NCBI RefSeq assembly: GCF_002355835.1
Contig: NZ_AP017459.1
Coordinates: 372,001 to 436,000, forward strand
Source of the DNA: Candidatus Endomicrobiellum trichonymphae
GTDB taxonomy: Bacteria > Elusimicrobiota > Endomicrobiia > Endomicrobiales > Endomicrobiaceae
Reading direction: 5' to 3'
Length of the DNA: 64,000 bases
Below the pieces are notes generated by a model. It had not been told where the DNA came from. It was given only the letters and a program-made list of their open reading frames with translations, and ran no database searches. A program made the position numbers and the translations under genes. Below, piece after piece: positions 18,930 to 27,123 of this stretch. How positions within the stretch are numbered: position 1 is the first letter of the stretch; every line of letters starts with the position of its first letter.

Positions 18930-20189
18930 ATGAAACGAATATATATGGATAATCAGTCAAATACTAAAGCTGACGAAAGAGTATTTGAGAGTATGAAGCC
19001 GTTTTTTATTGAGTATTATGGAAATCCTCAAAGCATTTATTCTTTTGGTTCTTTTTCTAAAAACGCTCTTGAAACGGCAAGGCGGCAGGTTGCAGATTTA
19101 ATTAATGCAGATGCCGAGGAAATTATTTTTACATCCTGCGGTACCGAATCGAATAATTTGGCAGTAAAAGGTATTGCCGGAGCTTTAAAAGCTGGCGGAA
19201 GACATATTATTATCTCTTCAATAGAGCATTTTTCAGTTTTAAATTCTGTGAAAAGACTTGAAAAAGAAGGTTTTGAAGTAAGTTTTATTCCGGTTGACGG
19301 CAATGGCAATGTAGATGGATCTGAATTGAAAAAAGCGCTGAGAAAAGATACGATTTTAGTGTCTGTGCAATATGCCAATCCCGAAATCGGCACAATCCAG
19401 GACATAAAAAAATTAGTTTCCGTAGTTAAAGAAAACAGTAATGCCGATAAATTTGTTGCTTTTCATACGGATGCGGTCAGTGCCTGCGGAACGATTCCCG
19501 TAGATGTTAAAGATTTGGGAGTTGACGCTTTAACTTTTTCGGCTTCAGTAATGTACGGACCCAAAGGAGCTGCGGCGCTCTATCTTAAAAAAGGTGTAAG
19601 AATTAGTCCCCAGATGGATGGCGGAATTCAGGAAAATTATATACGTTCCGGAACTGAAAATATTCCGGCTATTGTAGGTTTTGGAAAAGCCTGCGAGATA
19701 GCTAAAGATGAAATTGTAAAAAATGGTAAAGCTGTTCAGAAGTTAAGAGATAGACTTATTGCCGAACTTCCAAGAAGAATAGAACATATTTATTTAAACG
19801 GCGTGCGGGAAAATCGCCTGCCGGGAAATGTAAATTTTTCAATAGAATTTGTTGAGGGAGAAGCGCTGTTTCTGCTTTTAGATGCCAAAGGTATCATGGC
19901 ATCTAGCGGCTCTGCCTGTGCCAGTAAAAATCTTAAACTTTCGCATATTTTAGATGCTATTGGTATTGACGTTGCAGTTGGGCAGGGTTCAATTTTATTT
20001 GCCCTGTCAAAATTTAATACGGAAGAAGAAATAAATTATGTTCTGGAAGAGTTTCCAAATATCGTTAAAAGATTGAGGGATATATCGCCGCTGTATTCAT
20101 ATTTTCTAAAGACCGGTAGCAGAAAAGCGGCGGGACCAGGGACTGATTTTGATGATCACTGCACTACCACTATAAGAAGAATAGACTAA
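18930..20189 (+). CDS. nifS: NifS/IscS-like protein lacking the PLP-binding lysine
   Basis: The fold is that of a class V cysteine desulfurase: MDNQSNTKADERVFESM, TSCGTESNNLAVKG, SIEHFSVL with the ring-stacking His100, HTDA with Asp181, and YGPKG. The sulfur-accepting Cys330 is kept in SSGSACASKN. But the residues that make the enzyme work are altered. The usual HK before YGPKG reads SV (Ser206, Val207), so no Schiff-base lysine exists. The Gln after HTDA-V is Ser184, the second Asn of ANNEIG is Pro151, and the Arg of RFSLG is Leu355. The frame is fully open at 419 residues, with a C-terminal tail. Probably no desulfurase activity by the standard route. It sits 44 bases before an intact IscU-like gene. 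Confidence 0.85.
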   Translation: MKRIYMDNQSNTKADERVFESMKPFFIEYYGNPQSIYSFGSFSKNALETARRQVADLINADAEEIIFTSCGTESNNLAVKGIAGALKAGGRHIIISSIEHFSVLNSVKRLEKEGFEVSFIPVDGNGNVDGSELKKALRKDTILVSVQYANPEIGTIQDIKKLVSVVKENSNADKFVAFHTDAVSACGTIPVDVKDLGVDALTFSASVMYGPKGAAALYLKKGVRISPQMDGGIQENYIRSGTENIPAIVGFGKACEIAKDEIVKNGKAVQKLRDRLIAELPRRIEHIYLNGVRENRLPGNVNFSIEFVEGEALFLLLDAKGIMASSGSACASKNLKLSHILDAIGIDVAVGQGSILFALSKFNTEEEINYVLEEFPNIVKRLRDISPLYSYFLKTGSRKAAGPGTDFDDHCTTTIRRID

Positions 20190-20233
20190 GGAGAAAGTTT
20201 GAAATAAGCGGTAAAAAATATTGGAGGATATTA

Positions 20234-20611
20234 ATGGCATTTTATTCGGAGAGAGTCATGGATCATTTCGCAAATCCGCGCAATGTCGGAGAAATAAAAG
20301 ATGCCGACGGTATTGGTGAAGTGGGAAATCCCGTATGTGGCGATATGATGACTTTTTATATAAAAGTTAAAGACAATAAAATTGAAGACGTGAAATTTAA
20401 AACTTTCGGCTGTGGCGCTGCAATAGCCGTTTCTTCAATGGTTTCGGAAATGGTGTTGGGAAAGACGCTTGAAGAAGTTATGAATCTTACAAATGCAGAC
20501 GTTGCAAAAGCTTTAGGCGGATTGCCGTCAAATAAAATGCATTGTTCTAATTTAGGAGCGGATGCATTGCATAAAGCTGTTGAAAACTACAATTCTAAAC
20601 AGGTAAAGTAA
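20234..20611 (+). CDS. iscU: IscU/NifU-type Fe-S cluster scaffold
   Basis: A 125-residue scaffold on which Fe-S clusters are built before transfer. The three cluster cysteines are Cys35 (GNPVCGDMM), Cys60 (FGCGAAIA) and Cys104 (MHCSNLGADAL), and the Asp37 that controls cluster release is present. It starts YSERVMDHFANPRNVGE, the standard N-terminus. No C-terminal NifU domain is attached. The LPPVK-like chaperone motif of IscU reads LPSNKMHC, as in the shorter anaerobe type. GGAGG lies 8 bases ahead of the ATG. It follows the NifS-like gene and would be its partner. Confidence 0.95.
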   Translation: MAFYSERVMDHFANPRNVGEIKDADGIGEVGNPVCGDMMTFYIKVKDNKIEDVKFKTFGCGAAIAVSSMVSEMVLGKTLEEVMNLTNADVAKALGGLPSNKMHCSNLGADALHKAVENYNSKQVK

Positions 20612-20787
20612 ATATATTTAAAGTTTATATATCGGGATTCTTCTTTTTTTCATTGTATAAGATAGATAGGATTAAAAAGAGTATGTTTGAAGTGTGGATT
20701 GCAGATATTACTGTGCTGAAATATAATGATGATGCAGTCGTTTGACAGATATGTAATTCCTTACGCTGTAAAAAAGGAGTGCTTTAT

Positions 20788-21984
20788 ATGACAGTCAGGT
20801 TAATAAAAGACGGCGTTTATGCAGTAGGCGCGATAGATTGGAATGAAAGACATTTTCACGGACATACTTACGTAACAAGAAGAGGCGTTACCTATAATTC
20901 TTATCTAATTGTCGATGAAAAAATTACTTTAATTGACACAGTGCGCAGAGGTTATGAGAAAGAGCTGATAGAAAATATAAGAACACTAGTTGATCTTTCC
21001 AAGATCAAGATAGATATAATAATTATTAATCACATTGAGCCGGATCATTCCGGAGCCTTTCCGGAAATATTAAAATTATGTCCCGGTGCAAAAGTTTACG
21101 GAACCGAAAAAGCAAGACAGGGACTTTTAAAATATTACGGGGTAAGCGGTGACTGGACTGTCGTGAAGTCCGGGCAAAGTTTAAATATTGGTAAAAGAAC
21201 TTTAAATTTTATAGATGTACCTATGATACATTGGCCTGATAGTATGTTTACATATTCCGCTTACGATAAAATTTTATTTTCAAATGACGGTTTCGGTCAA
21301 CATTATGCGACAAACAAAGTTTTCGACGATGAAGTTGATTTTGTCGCTTTGATGGATGAGGCACAGAAGTATTACGCGAATATACTTTGGCCGTTCAATG
21401 CACTTGTTGCCGCCAAACTTTCTACAATAGATAAATTAAATCTTAATATTGAACTTATTGCTCCTAGTCACGGGCTTGTATGGCGCAGATATGTACCTGA
21501 AATTATACAGAAATATCTCTACTGGTCGTCTCATTCCTGTCAAAACAGGATCGCTGTTGTTTATGAAACAATGTGGAACTCTACTGAAAAAATGGCGGGA
21601 AAAATTATTGAAGGCATAACTTCGGAAGGCGTTGAAGCTGTTTTATTTGATGTAACAAAAAATGACAGAACGGACATTGCCTCATATATGCTTGATGCGA
21701 AAGGTTGGGTTTTCGGTTCATCGACGCATGACGGGGAAATGCTCCCTGTTATCACGGGTTTTCTGCATTTTCTTAAAGGATCAAAGGCTAAAGGGCGCAG
21801 ATCTTTTGCATTCGGATCTTATGGATGGAGCGGCGAAGCTGTAAAAGATATAGAAGATACGGGTTCCTGCGTGAGCACTTTTGAATCATCTTTAATGGTT
21901 GTTTTTAATCCGACCGATGAGGAACTTAATAAATGTTTTGAAGCTGGTAAAACGTTTGCTTTAAAAATAAAAACCGAAAAATAA
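20788..21984 (+). CDS. fprA: Flavodiiron protein FprA
   Basis: Flavodiiron proteins reduce O2 (or NO) to water with electrons from rubredoxin. The N-terminal metallo-beta-lactamase-like domain keeps the diiron ligands HIEPDH (His82, Glu84, Asp86, His87), His148 in PMIHWPD, the Asp in FSNDGFG and the His in APSHGL. The C-terminal half is a flavodoxin domain (AVVYETMWNSTEKMA as FMN phosphate loop, SSTHDGEMLP, FGSYGWSGEA). At 398 residues it is the minimal class A form. The ATG was chosen since AAAAAGGAG lies 8 bases ahead; a GTG nine bases earlier is too close to that site. Confidence 0.96.
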   Translation: MTVRLIKDGVYAVGAIDWNERHFHGHTYVTRRGVTYNSYLIVDEKITLIDTVRRGYEKELIENIRTLVDLSKIKIDIIIINHIEPDHSGAFPEILKLCPGAKVYGTEKARQGLLKYYGVSGDWTVVKSGQSLNIGKRTLNFIDVPMIHWPDSMFTYSAYDKILFSNDGFGQHYATNKVFDDEVDFVALMDEAQKYYANILWPFNALVAAKLSTIDKLNLNIELIAPSHGLVWRRYVPEIIQKYLYWSSHSCQNRIAVVYETMWNSTEKMAGKIIEGITSEGVEAVLFDVTKNDRTDIASYMLDAKGWVFGSSTHDGEMLPVITGFLHFLKGSKAKGRRSFAFGSYGWSGEAVKDIEDTGSCVSTFESSLMVVFNPTDEELNKCFEAGKTFALKIKTEK

Positions 21985-22121
21985 AAATGTTGGCAGATCG
22001 TTTTCTTTATTTTTTGATATATTGTGAGAGTGATAGGCAGTATCTGTGTTGTCTGCTTATGAGTATTTAATTGTGTAATCTTTGAGGTGGGGTATTTTCT
22101 GTTAATATGGGAGGGATAATT

Positions 22122-22565
22122 ATGAAAGGATTAGTCTGTAAGGTGTGTGGTTATGTTGCTTTAGACGGGAATAAAGAACGATGTCCTGTTTGCCGGTCAA
22201 AAAACGTATTTGAAGAAAAAGAAGATGCTTATAAAATGCCGGATTTTAAAGCAGCTTCCGATGAAACAGAAAAAAAACATATACCTTCATTTATGCTGAT
22301 GAGTGAGTGCAGCTTGATTCCTGATACAGGCTGTGTGGACGTTCATGTAAAAATCGGAGAAATTCTTCATCCCACTTTGCCGGAACACCATATAACGGGA
22401 ATAGCTTTTTATATTGATAATAAATTTGTTGAAAATATCATGCTTGAATCTGACATTAATCCTGCTGCAGTTATTCATTTAAATGGTAGTACGAAAGGCA
22501 GAGTTCAGGTTATAGAAAATTGTAATATACATGGCAAATGGTTTAATGAAGTAGAAGTAAAATAA
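22122..22565 (+). CDS. Superoxide reductase with N-terminal rubredoxin-like zinc/iron knuckle
   Basis: Superoxide reductases reduce superoxide to peroxide at a non-haem iron without making O2. The C-terminal domain keeps the centre II ligands: His53 in KKHIP, His83 in ILHP, His89/90 in PEHHI, and Cys134 with His137 in CNIHGKW. The N-terminal part has CKVC (6, 9) and CPVC (21, 24), a rubredoxin-like rather than desulforedoxin-like centre. The usual Glu12/Lys15-like EKHVP loop reads EKKHIP. The ATG at 22122 follows GGGAGGG by 6 bases and is preferred to an in-frame ATG upstream. Neighbours are other oxygen-defence genes. Confidence 0.88.
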   Translation: MKGLVCKVCGYVALDGNKERCPVCRSKNVFEEKEDAYKMPDFKAASDETEKKHIPSFMLMSECSLIPDTGCVDVHVKIGEILHPTLPEHHITGIAFYIDNKFVENIMLESDINPAAVIHLNGSTKGRVQVIENCNIHGKWFNEVEVK

Positions 22566-22764
22566 TATAAAATTTGAAGTGTGTGCAGACAGCAGGGTAT
22601 TTTTGTCTGTTAAGTGGACATTCGAGGGTTATGTAAAAATAAAAAAAACATATATTTGTTTTTACTTAACAGTCTCTGTTTAAAATATTTTAAGAGCTAT
22701 TTGATGTATTTAATTTGTTTTTATTGCGTAATTAATTATTCTGTAATGGAGGTGCGAAACAGCT

Positions 22765-23343
22765 ATGGTAAAATCAATTAAAGGAACAAAAACGGAAAAA
22801 CATTTATTGGAGTCGTTTGCAGGCGAGTCTCAGGCGAGAATGAGATACACTTATTTTGCTTCAAAAGCAAAGAAAGAAGGTTTCGAACAGATTTTTGCAG
22901 TTTTTATGGAAATTGCAGATAACGAAAAAGAACATGCAAAGAGATTTTTTAAATTCTTAGAAGGTGGGTTTGTTGAAATTACCGGGACTTTTCCTGCTGG
23001 GATTATAAGTAGTACAATTGAAAATTTGAGGTTTTCCGCTACAGGTGAAAATGAAGAGCATTCAAAAATTTATCCGGAAGCGGCAAGAATTGCCGACGAG
23101 GAGGGTTTTCCTGAAGTAGCCGAATGTTTTAGAAGAGTTGCTATTGCTGAGAAACATCATGAAGCAAGATATTTAACGCTCCTCAATAATCTTGAAAACG
23201 GCAGAGTTTTTAAAAAAGGTATAGTTGTAAGATGGAGATGCCGCAACTGCGGCTATGTATATGAAAGCAAGGAAGCTTTCGAGAAATGTCCTGCATGTCT
23301 GCATCCTAAAGCATATATGGAAGAGTTATCTGGCAGTTTTTAA
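22765..23343 (+). CDS. rbr: Rubrerythrin
   Basis: Rubrerythrin is a cytoplasmic peroxidase of anaerobes. The ferritin-like four-helix domain has ESFAGESQARMRY and the ligand pairs EIADNEKEHA and RRVAIAEKHHEARY. The C-terminal rubredoxin domain has CRNCGYVY and CPACLHPKAY. At 192 residues it is the classical form. GGAGG lies eight bases before the ATG. It removes the hydrogen peroxide produced by the superoxide reductase upstream. A 199-base AT-rich spacer before it may hold its own promoter. Confidence 0.97.
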   Translation: MVKSIKGTKTEKHLLESFAGESQARMRYTYFASKAKKEGFEQIFAVFMEIADNEKEHAKRFFKFLEGGFVEITGTFPAGIISSTIENLRFSATGENEEHSKIYPEAARIADEEGFPEVAECFRRVAIAEKHHEARYLTLLNNLENGRVFKKGIVVRWRCRNCGYVYESKEAFEKCPACLHPKAYMEELSGSF

Positions 23344-23638
23344 AGATACTTTTTTTCTTTTGTAGGAACTAGTTGTTATAGTCGACAGTTTTTTTGAATC
23401 TAAACTCAAAATAATCAGCATTTTATTTTGTGTTTATGTCTTTTTGTTTCGGTTCAAATCTTTAAGTATGTTTTACTGTCTGCATCGTTGAATATATCAT
23501 TCGGTGTTTAGGCTATATTTTTTTGTAAGCTTGCGCTTATTTCGCGTCCTCTTATTTTTTATCAGCAGGAAACTGTGCAAGAAATAAAAAAACAACAGAC
23601 TCTATGTACACTAACGCAGGAAGCACCTTATTTAAGAA
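23344..23638. other. Spacer between convergent genes
   Basis: About 295 bases between the ends of rubrerythrin (+) and the SpoU methyltransferase (-). No coding frame and no strong terminator hairpin was found. Confidence 0.5.
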
Positions 23639-24406
23639 TTAAAAAATAAAGGTTCTGCTTTTTGCTGCTTCATACATAATTATAGACGCTGCAGTGGCAG
23701 CATTTAAAGATTCGGTGTTACCTGGCATATATATTTTAACAAGGGTGTCTGCCGAGTTTTCTGTCTCGCTTCTGAGACCGTTAGCTTCGTTGCCTATTAC
23801 AAAAGCGCTTTTATTTGGGAATTTAATATCGTTTAAATATTTTTCCCCTTTTAAAGATGCGGCAAATACGGAAATTTTTTTGTTTTTCATTAAGTTCAGT
23901 GTATTTTTAATATTAATGCTATCGATTATAGGCAAATGAAATATTGAACCCATTGTCGCTCTTATGGTTTTGTCAGAATATATATCAGCGCTTCCCTTTG
24001 ACACAAATACAGCTTTTGCGCCAAATGCGTCTGCAGAGCGTATAATTGTTCCTAGATTGCCAGGATCCTGAATGTTTTCCAAAAGTATAAACAGCCCGGA
24101 ATTTTTGATGATATCTTCAACAGCGTAGTATTTTTTCTCAACAATTGCCATTATTCCCTGCGGAGATTTGGTTGCTGACAGTTTGCTGAATAGATGGTTT
24201 GAAAGCATTATAACATTTTTAAAATTTGTAACGTCGTTTTTATATTTTTCAGATATGAAAATTTGTTTTATAGTCCTGTTTTTTGGGATTTCATAAATCT
24301 GTTTTTTACCCTCAACAAAGAAAAGACCGTTTTTATCGCGCAGTTTCTTATTTTGCAGGCTTAGGGCATCTTTAAAGATTTGATTTTGAACACTTTTAAT
24401 TATCAT
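23639..24406 (-). CDS. SpoU/TrmH-family RNA 2'-O-methyltransferase
   Basis: The protein methylates ribose 2'-OH groups of tRNA or rRNA using S-adenosylmethionine. The knotted SPOUT motifs are present: NLGTIIRSADAFG (motif 1), FVIGNEANGLRSE (motif 2) and MPGNTESLNAATAASIIMYE (motif 3). The N-terminal RNA-binding part QNQIFKDALSLQNKKLRDK and FFVEGKKQIYE is typical of the RlmB/TsnR-like group with 250-270 residues. The start MIIKSVQN is the family start. It is transcribed alone on the minus strand. Which nucleotide it modifies cannot be told. Confidence 0.9.
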   Translation of the reverse strand: MIIKSVQNQIFKDALSLQNKKLRDKNGLFFVEGKKQIYEIPKNRTIKQIFISEKYKNDVTNFKNVIMLSNHLFSKLSATKSPQGIMAIVEKKYYAVEDIIKNSGLFILLENIQDPGNLGTIIRSADAFGAKAVFVSKGSADIYSDKTIRATMGSIFHLPIIDSINIKNTLNLMKNKKISVFAASLKGEKYLNDIKFPNKSAFVIGNEANGLRSETENSADTLVKIYMPGNTESLNAATAASIIMYEAAKSRTFIF

Positions 24407-24625
24407 ATTTTATTTAAAATTATGACATATTCAGCGATTGACTACGAATTCTTTGAAAGCAGAGAGATAAATTAAATATGTATTCAAAAATATTATATCT
24501 TTTTTTATATGCAATAAAAAGTGTTGAAAAATTTAAAAGACAGAATTAATATAAAAATAAACGGAATGAATATTTTTTAAAAAATAAAAAAAAGAATTGC
24601 GGATAATATAAGCATTGACTCTTTT

Positions 24626-26124
24626 ATGAAGATGAAACGACTGTGGATTAACTATGTTTTACCGCAGCGAAAACTTTTAGCGGTTTCGGTGCTTTTTATG
24701 GTTATATTTGGAGTTTTGGAAGCTGTGTCCGTTAAGTTGTTTGAACCTGTTTTTGACAAAGTGTTTATAGATAAAAATAAGGAAGTCCTTACTTGGGTTG
24801 CTATTCAGATTGTAATTCTTTTTGCTGCAAAAGACGTTGCCTAGTCGGCATGTCAACGCTTGGTGTGAATTTTGTAAAGAAGATGCAAGTCGATTTGTAT
24901 GATAGTACAGGATTTAGAATTTTTCTATAAGAACAATTCGGTTTGTAAGTGATTTAGATTTAGAGAGTCTATTTAAAAGGCGTTACAACTCTTTGCAAGG
25001 ACACCTGTTCAGCACTCTTTTTAGTTATCCTTATGTTTTGATATGGCAGTAGTTATGTTTTTACTTTTCCCCGCAGCTTTTTATCCGATAGTATATTTCG
25101 GGGGGGGGGGGGGGGAATAAAAAGAATTTTTTTCAGACAGCAGATGCATTCCGGGAATTTATACGCAATTCTCACACAGTCGTTTCAGGGGATTAAAATT
25201 GTTAAATCTTAAAATACGGAAGAAGTTGAATATCAAAAAGCAAAAGACAGCACTGATGTATTGTCAGCCACTCAGATAAAAATGGCAAAAAATAATAGCG
25301 TATTAGGCCTTTGCAGGAACTCTTGTGTATGGTGGACACAGAATTATGCGCGGTTCCCTTACTACCGGCTCTTTTATGGTGTTTTTGTTTGCCATAGTTG
25401 CGGCGTATAAACCAAAGTTAATAATGTTAGATTCGATTATGTTCCTGGTTTTGAAATTCTGCATGGCGTAATTTTGAAGTAAGAGAAGAGGAAAAAGTTG
25501 CAATAGTTGGAGCCGCCGGTTCTGGAAAATCTACTTTAATAAATTTGATACTTAGATTTTATGATGTTCAAAATGGGGAAGTATAGAAATTGATGGTGAG
25601 GATGTAAGAGATGTCAAGATAAAGTCTTTGAGAGATAATATAGCTTTTGTTTCGCAGGATGTAGTACTTTTTGATGATACTATTAAGTAATGGGCAGACC
25701 GGCCGCAACGGATGAAGAAGTCATAGAAGCATCGAAGAATGCTGCAGCACATAACTTTATAGTAAATCAGGAACGCAAATATGATACTATTGTCGGTGAA
25801 AGAGGCGGTAATTTGTCCGGCGGACAAAAACAAATGATATCTATTGCGAGAGCCATGTTAAAAAATGCTCCAATACTTTTGCTTGACGAAGCTACAAGCT
25901 CGCTGGATTCCCAATCTGAAAAAATAGTTCAGGAAGGACTTGATAAACTTATAAAAGGCAGAACTTCAATAGTTATAGCGCACCGCTTATCTACAATAAT
26001 CAATTCTGACAGAATATACGTGTTTGAATCCGGCAATATAGTAGAATCGGGAACACACAAAGAACTTCTGAAATTAAAAGGTTATTATACAAATCTTTAC
26101 AAACTCCAATTTGTTCATGAATGA
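24626..26124 (+). pseudogene. Broken ABC exporter gene (MsbA/lipid exporter type)
   Basis: The pieces follow the order of a half-transporter of about 570 residues. The first membrane segment (LAVSVLFMVIFGVLEAVSVK) runs into a stop after 72 codons. A scrambled membrane domain follows and contains a G16 run. The nucleotide-binding domain then appears in changing frames: Walker [17 protein letters not shown]-loop AFVSQDVVLFDD, then an open 144-codon stretch with [29 protein letters not shown] and the H-loop AHRLST. At least four frame changes or stops are needed. Lipid A flippase is likely for this subfamily, but peptide or drug exporters cannot be excluded. Confidence 0.88.
25100..25115 (+). 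repeat. Poly-G tract of 16
   Basis: An uninterrupted run of 16 G inside the broken ABC exporter gene, extreme for this AT-rich DNA. Such tracts slip easily during replication; sequencing error in the exact length is also possible. Confidence 0.9.
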
Positions 26125-26761
26125 TTAACTGTAAAGCTTGCGTTATGCAAGAATAGTATCGTCGCTTTAAGAGAGGTATTGTTTGCTCAAAAGTTGTTAT
26201 ACGACAAAAACATTTTTTATTTGTTTTGTTGTAAGCGGCTAAGAAAGTGAAAATAGCAGAATTGCGACATATATCTATCAAATGTTAATATCCGAACTGC
26301 TGTAAATTGCCCTACTTCTTTCATTTTCTATTATATTTTTTAAAATAAGTATTTTGCTTTACTGCATTATTGTATTTAGGCAGTCTATATTTGAAAATCC
26401 GCCAATTATTAACAAAAGATGCAGTCTTTGAACAAAAAAAGACTGAATGTTTCGGAAACTTCGTCTCCTCGACATAAAAGACAATGAATTTTTTAGCCTC
26501 ATTGAATATCTTTTTTTTCTGATTTTCACAGATAAAGGACAACTTCCTATCCCTACCTATTTAAAAGGACAGCATCCTGATAGAATCTATCTTAGCCGTC
26601 AAAATATAATTGTAATAATAGTGTATAAAAATTAAACTAAACCCTTATTAATTTTTGGGAAAAAGTGGAAGATAGAAGATAATGGATGTAATTGCAAACC
26701 TTAAAATGAAAATCTTGGACTGTTTTTTTGAAGCGTACTCAAAGAAAGGCATTTTTTCGGA
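26125..26761. other. Gene-free region before the tRNA pair
   Basis: About 640 bases downstream of the broken exporter with only short shadow frames. No coding or RNA signal recognised. A 29-base stretch at 26235-26263 resembles 36938-36966 beyond the accessory island (about three quarters identical by eye). Confidence 0.5.
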
Positions 26762-26791
26762 TTGACTGGATAAGTTTATTTTTGTTATAAT
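26762..26791 (+). promoter_or_regulatory. Sigma-70 promoter of the tRNA pair
   Basis: TTGACT (26762-26767), 18 bases, then a perfect TATAAT (26786-26791). Transcription would start around 26798, about ten bases before tRNA-Arg. Confidence 0.75.
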
Positions 26792-26808
26792 CCAATTTTC
26801 TTATCATT

Positions 26809-26882
26809 GTCTCCGTAGCTCAACTGGATAGAGCAACTGCCTTCTAAGCAGTAGGTTGCGTGTTCAACTCACGCCGGAGACG
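26809..26882 (+). tRNA. tRNA-Arg (UCU)
   Basis: The cloverleaf folds fully. The acceptor stem is GTCTCCG with CGGAGAC and discriminator G. The D arm is GCTC...GAGC, and the anticodon stem is ACTGC/GCAGT around the loop CTTCTAA with anticodon TCT (reads AGA). The T arm is TGCGT-GTTCAAC-type. AGA is the dominant Arg codon in this window, so this is a major tRNA. CCA is not encoded. Confidence 0.96.
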
Positions 26883-26893
26883 CTTCTTTCTTT

Positions 26894-26968
26894 GGTGGTT
26901 GTAGCTCAACTGGTTAGAGCGTCGGTTTGTGGAGCCGAAGGCTGCGGGTTCAAGTCCCGTCAGCCACC
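26894..26968 (+). tRNA. tRNA-His (GUG)
   Basis: The acceptor is GTGGTTG with CAGCCAC and the extra G at -1 facing C73, the histidine identity pair. The anticodon stem TCGGT/GCCGA encloses TTGTGGA with anticodon GTG. The T arm is GCGGG-TTCAAGT-CCCGT. It lies 11 bases after tRNA-Arg and shares its promoter. The accessory island begins directly downstream, as is common at tRNA 3' ends. Confidence 0.96.
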
Positions 26969-27123
26969 CTTTTCAAGAGAAATACATTTATTTTTTAATC
27001 GTTTTAATTATATCATTAGGATATAAAAGAGATTTCAATGATAATTGTGAAAATTATGAGTGATTCCTGTCTGTTGACGCGGGCATTTTTTTCTCATTTG
27101 CATAATAGTGTAGGCTAAACGTA

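Noticed and set aside
22565-22620. CAGACA...TGTCTG inverted repeat after the superoxide reductase gene as terminator
   Set aside because: Only six pairs with a large loop and no T run; too weak to annotate.
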